Below are positions 5,717-7,120 of a stretch of DNA of 7,120 bases, one piece after another. A program made the translations under genes and the position numbers. The notes under the pieces are model-generated. The model was not told the DNA's origin. It did not search any database and saw nothing but the letters and a program-made list of their open reading frames with translations. The DNA comes from Methanomassiliicoccus sp. UBA6 (GTDB taxonomy: Archaea > Thermoplasmatota > Thermoplasmata > Methanomassiliicoccales > Methanomassiliicoccaceae), in NCBI GenBank assembly GCA_002508545.1, contig DAVH01000044.1:6097-13216 (forward strand), in the 5' to 3' direction. How positions within the stretch are numbered: position 1 is the first letter of the stretch; each line of letters opens with the position of its first letter.

Positions 5717-6442
5717 CTAGACGTCGCCGCGGATGACCACCTTGCGAACGTACCGCTTGGCGCCCTCCGCCATGCCCAGCACCGTTCCCCGGGGATAGGG
5801 CTTCACCACCCCGAGGTTGGGGTCCAGGGTGTTGCCGGGGCGGAACTGCTGGATGGCGAACTTCCGGGCGCCGCCGATGTACGCCGCGATCCTCTCCACA
5901 TCGGACGGGGCCAGGAGGATGGGCACCACCGTGGTGCGGAACTCGTGGTCCACGCCGGAGGCGCGTATGACCTCGATGGACCTCTTGATCTTGTCCAGCG
6001 GTACCGGGACGCCGGCAAGGTCGTCGTACTTCTCGTCCAGGGGGGCCTTGATGTCCATGGCCACGTAGTCCACCAGCCCGGCCTCCAGGACGTCCTCCAG
6101 CATGTCGGGGTTCGTGCCGTTGGTGTCCAGCTTCACCTTGGTCCCCAAGGCCTTCAGCCTGGAGAGGAGCTTGGGGAGGTCGGGATGGATGGTCGGCTCT
6201 CCTCCGGTCACCACGATGCCGTCCAGGAACTCAACGTTGTCGCGGACGTAGTTCTCGACCTCCTCGAACGGCACCTCCTCCATCGATCCGGGGGATTGAA
6301 CGATCTCCCGGTTGTGGCAGAAGGGACACCGGAGGTTGCACCCCGGCAGGTAGAGGACGGCAACGACGTGGCCGTCCCAGTCGAGCAGGGAGGTCTTGAT
6401 GAAGCCGATTATCTTCACGTGCGCGATGACGCCCTGGAGCAT
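5717..6442 (-). CDS. nrdG: Radical SAM activating enzyme, anaerobic ribonucleotide reductase activase type (NrdG-like)
   Basis: A small radical SAM protein (241 residues) of the group annotated as anaerobic ribonucleoside-triphosphate reductase activating protein. It would use a [4Fe-4S] cluster and S-adenosylmethionine to put a glycyl radical on a partner enzyme. Seen: cluster motif C35-N-L-R-C39-P-F-C42-H-N, the SAM-binding TGGEP at 79-83, a KLDTNGTNP segment and a MDIKAP segment, in the order usual for this family. No C-terminal ferredoxin-like domain is present. The start is uncertain. ATG at 6442 has a weak AAGG site 5 bases upstream; GTG at 6418 would give MKIIGFIKTSLLD, closer to where relatives begin, and could be nearly leaderless from a TATA-like GATAAAGG near 6448-6455. 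No reductase or other glycyl-radical gene is visible, so the partner is unknown and another activase role is possible. It is divergent from mvhD. Confidence 0.88.
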   Translation of the reverse strand: MLQGVIAHVKIIGFIKTSLLDWDGHVVAVLYLPGCNLRCPFCHNREIVQSPGSMEEVPFEEVENYVRDNVEFLDGIVVTGGEPTIHPDLPKLLSRLKALGTKVKLDTNGTNPDMLEDVLEAGLVDYVAMDIKAPLDEKYDDLAGVPVPLDKIKRSIEVIRASGVDHEFRTTVVPILLAPSDVERIAAYIGGARKFAIQQFRPGNTLDPNLGVVKPYPRGTVLGMAEGAKRYVRKVVIRGDV

Positions 6443-6490
6443 CTTAACCTTTATCCCGGCCTCTCCGAAACACAGAGCATCGTACGGCGA

Positions 6491-6499
6491 GATTTTAAA
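6491..6499. promoter_or_regulatory. TATA-like element in the divergent nrdG/mvhD gap
   Basis: GATTTTAAA, containing the palindrome TTTAAA at 6494-6499, lies in the 79-base gap between the two divergent starts. On the plus strand it would start transcription near 6521, right at the GTG of mvhD, implying a leaderless message. On the minus strand it would start near 6469, ahead of the activase ATG. One symmetric box may serve both genes. Confidence 0.45.
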
Positions 6500-6521
6500 C
6501 CGGGGAGCCGTTCAGTGGGCG

Positions 6522-6944
6522 GTGAGACAGGAAGCGAGCTGGCAGCCCAAGGTGGTGGCGTTCTGCTGCAACTGGTGCTCCTACGCCGGGGCGGACCTGG
6601 CCGGGGTGATGAGAAGGCAGTACGACCCGGCGGTGCGCATCGTCCGGGTGATGTGCTCCAGCCGGATTGACGCCGGCCTCATCCTGGAGTGCTTCGAGCG
6701 CGGCGCCGACGGGGTCATGGTCCTGGGCTGCCATCCGGGCGATTGCCACTACATATCCGGTAACGTCAAGGAGGAGATGCGGGTCCAGGAGACCTGGGAG
6801 CTCCTCGACCTCCTGGGCATCGGGCGGGAGCGATTGGTTTTGAGGTGGATATCCGCATCCGAGGGCGAGCTGTTCGGCCGGACCATCGACGAGTTCTGCG
6901 CCCTGGTGCGTGAGCTGGGGTCAGGGAGGCGGAGCGATGGATGA
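6522..6944 (+). CDS. mvhD: Hydrogenase/heterodisulfide reductase iron-sulfur subunit MvhD
   Basis: A 140-residue [2Fe-2S] protein of the MvhD/VhuD family, which passes electrons from hydrogenase or formate dehydrogenase to the flavin subunit HdrA in the electron-bifurcating heterodisulfide reductase complex in the cytosol. Seen near the N-terminus is the family signature FCCNWCSYAGADLAG with C15, C16 and C19, then C45, C57 and GCHPGDCHY with C70 and C75. The length is normal for the stand-alone subunit. The start is chosen as GTG at 6522, placing the signature as in relatives; the frame is open back to an ATG at 6396, but that would overlap the activase gene and add a non-conserved stretch. 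A GGGGAG site (6502-6507) is 14 bases away, rather far, while a TATA-like box at 6491-6499 suggests leaderless expression. Its stop overlaps the next gene by 8 bases. No hydrogenase subunit is visible here. Confidence 0.92.
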   Translation: MRQEASWQPKVVAFCCNWCSYAGADLAGVMRRQYDPAVRIVRVMCSSRIDAGLILECFERGADGVMVLGCHPGDCHYISGNVKEEMRVQETWELLDLLGIGRERLVLRWISASEGELFGRTIDEFCALVRELGSGRRSDG

Positions 6945-7120
6945 TCCCGTGAGCGAGCTCAACGCCGCCTCCTGCGTCGGGTGCGGCCGGTGCACTTATG
7001 CCTGCGTGGCCGCCCATCGCCATCCATCGTTCAGTCCGCGAAGGGTGGTCGAGGACGCGATGGCCGGAAGGACCACGGGGAGAGGGGAGGGACTGTGGGC
7101 CTGCACCGCCTGCGGCGGGG
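6937..7120 (+). CDS. hdrC: Heterodisulfide reductase subunit C (HdrC), partial, cut by window end
   Basis: The first 61 residues of an iron-sulfur protein. It holds a complete [4Fe-4S] motif C13xxC16xxC19xxxC23 and the opening of a second one, WACTAC, as in HdrC, which carries two such clusters between HdrA and HdrB. The spacing between the motifs and the tryptophan before the second fit HdrC (relatives read LWxCTTC). ATG at 6937 has a good GGAGG site (6925-6929) 7 bases upstream. It overlaps the end of mvhD by 8 bases, so translation is probably coupled and the two proteins act in one complex. Full HdrC is usually about 170-200 residues, so most of it is missing here. A related ferredoxin-like subunit of another Hdr-type complex is the main alternative. 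Confidence 0.82.
   Translation, partial: MDDPVSELNAASCVGCGRCTYACVAAHRHPSFSPRRVVEDAMAGRTTGRGEGLWACTACGG

Noticed and set aside
6396..6521. Longer mvhD starting with ATG at 6396
   Set aside because: It would overlap the activase coding region and cross the TATA-like box; the added residues do not look like the family N-terminus.
5513..6670. A 385-residue plus-strand open frame over the activase and the start of mvhD
   Set aside because: It covers two genes with clear motifs in other frames and itself has no domain or ribosome site.

Overview
The window is GC-rich, densely coded DNA that reads as archaeal. Shine-Dalgarno sites are clear, ATG, GTG and TTG starts are all used, AT-rich TATA-like islands lie about 25 bases ahead of likely transcription starts, and there are no bacterial -35/-10 pairs. 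The content (Hsp20, several single-domain KaiC/RAD55-like ATPases, an MvhD-HdrC pair) fits an anaerobic euryarchaeote. I suspect a Thermoplasmatota lineage such as Methanomassiliicoccales, but that is inference from gene families and not proven by any marker in the window.

Layout: (1) 10-1812, plus strand, a 600-residue KamA-family radical SAM/PLP aminomutase with a long N-terminal extension; its substrate-site residues fit glutamate better than lysine. (2) 1908-2372, plus strand, an Hsp20 chaperone with its own TATA box. (3) 2455-5622, minus strand, three KaiC-like ATPases. Two are 237-residue stand-alone domains, and the middle one is fused to a zinc ribbon and coiled coil. All three have Met where the P-loop normally has its second Gly. 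(4) 3169-3452, a 283-284 base gap inside that cluster, which holds the promoter of the last ATPase and an unusually dense chain of stem-loops, possibly a plus-strand RNA. (5) 5717-6442, minus strand, an NrdG-type radical SAM activase. (6) From 6522 on the plus strand, mvhD overlapping the start of hdrC, which is cut by the window end.

How they may work together: the first two KaiC-like genes read (5622 to 3453, 7 bases apart) are almost certainly one transcript. The third has its own promoter but closely resembles the first, so the cluster probably arose by duplication and its products may interact as mixed RecA-fold rings. MvhD and HdrC belong to the electron-bifurcating hydrogenase/heterodisulfide reductase system. 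The activase diverges from them across a 79-base gap with a shared TATA-like element. No functional link between the aminomutase, the chaperone and the ATPase cluster can be shown from sequence alone.
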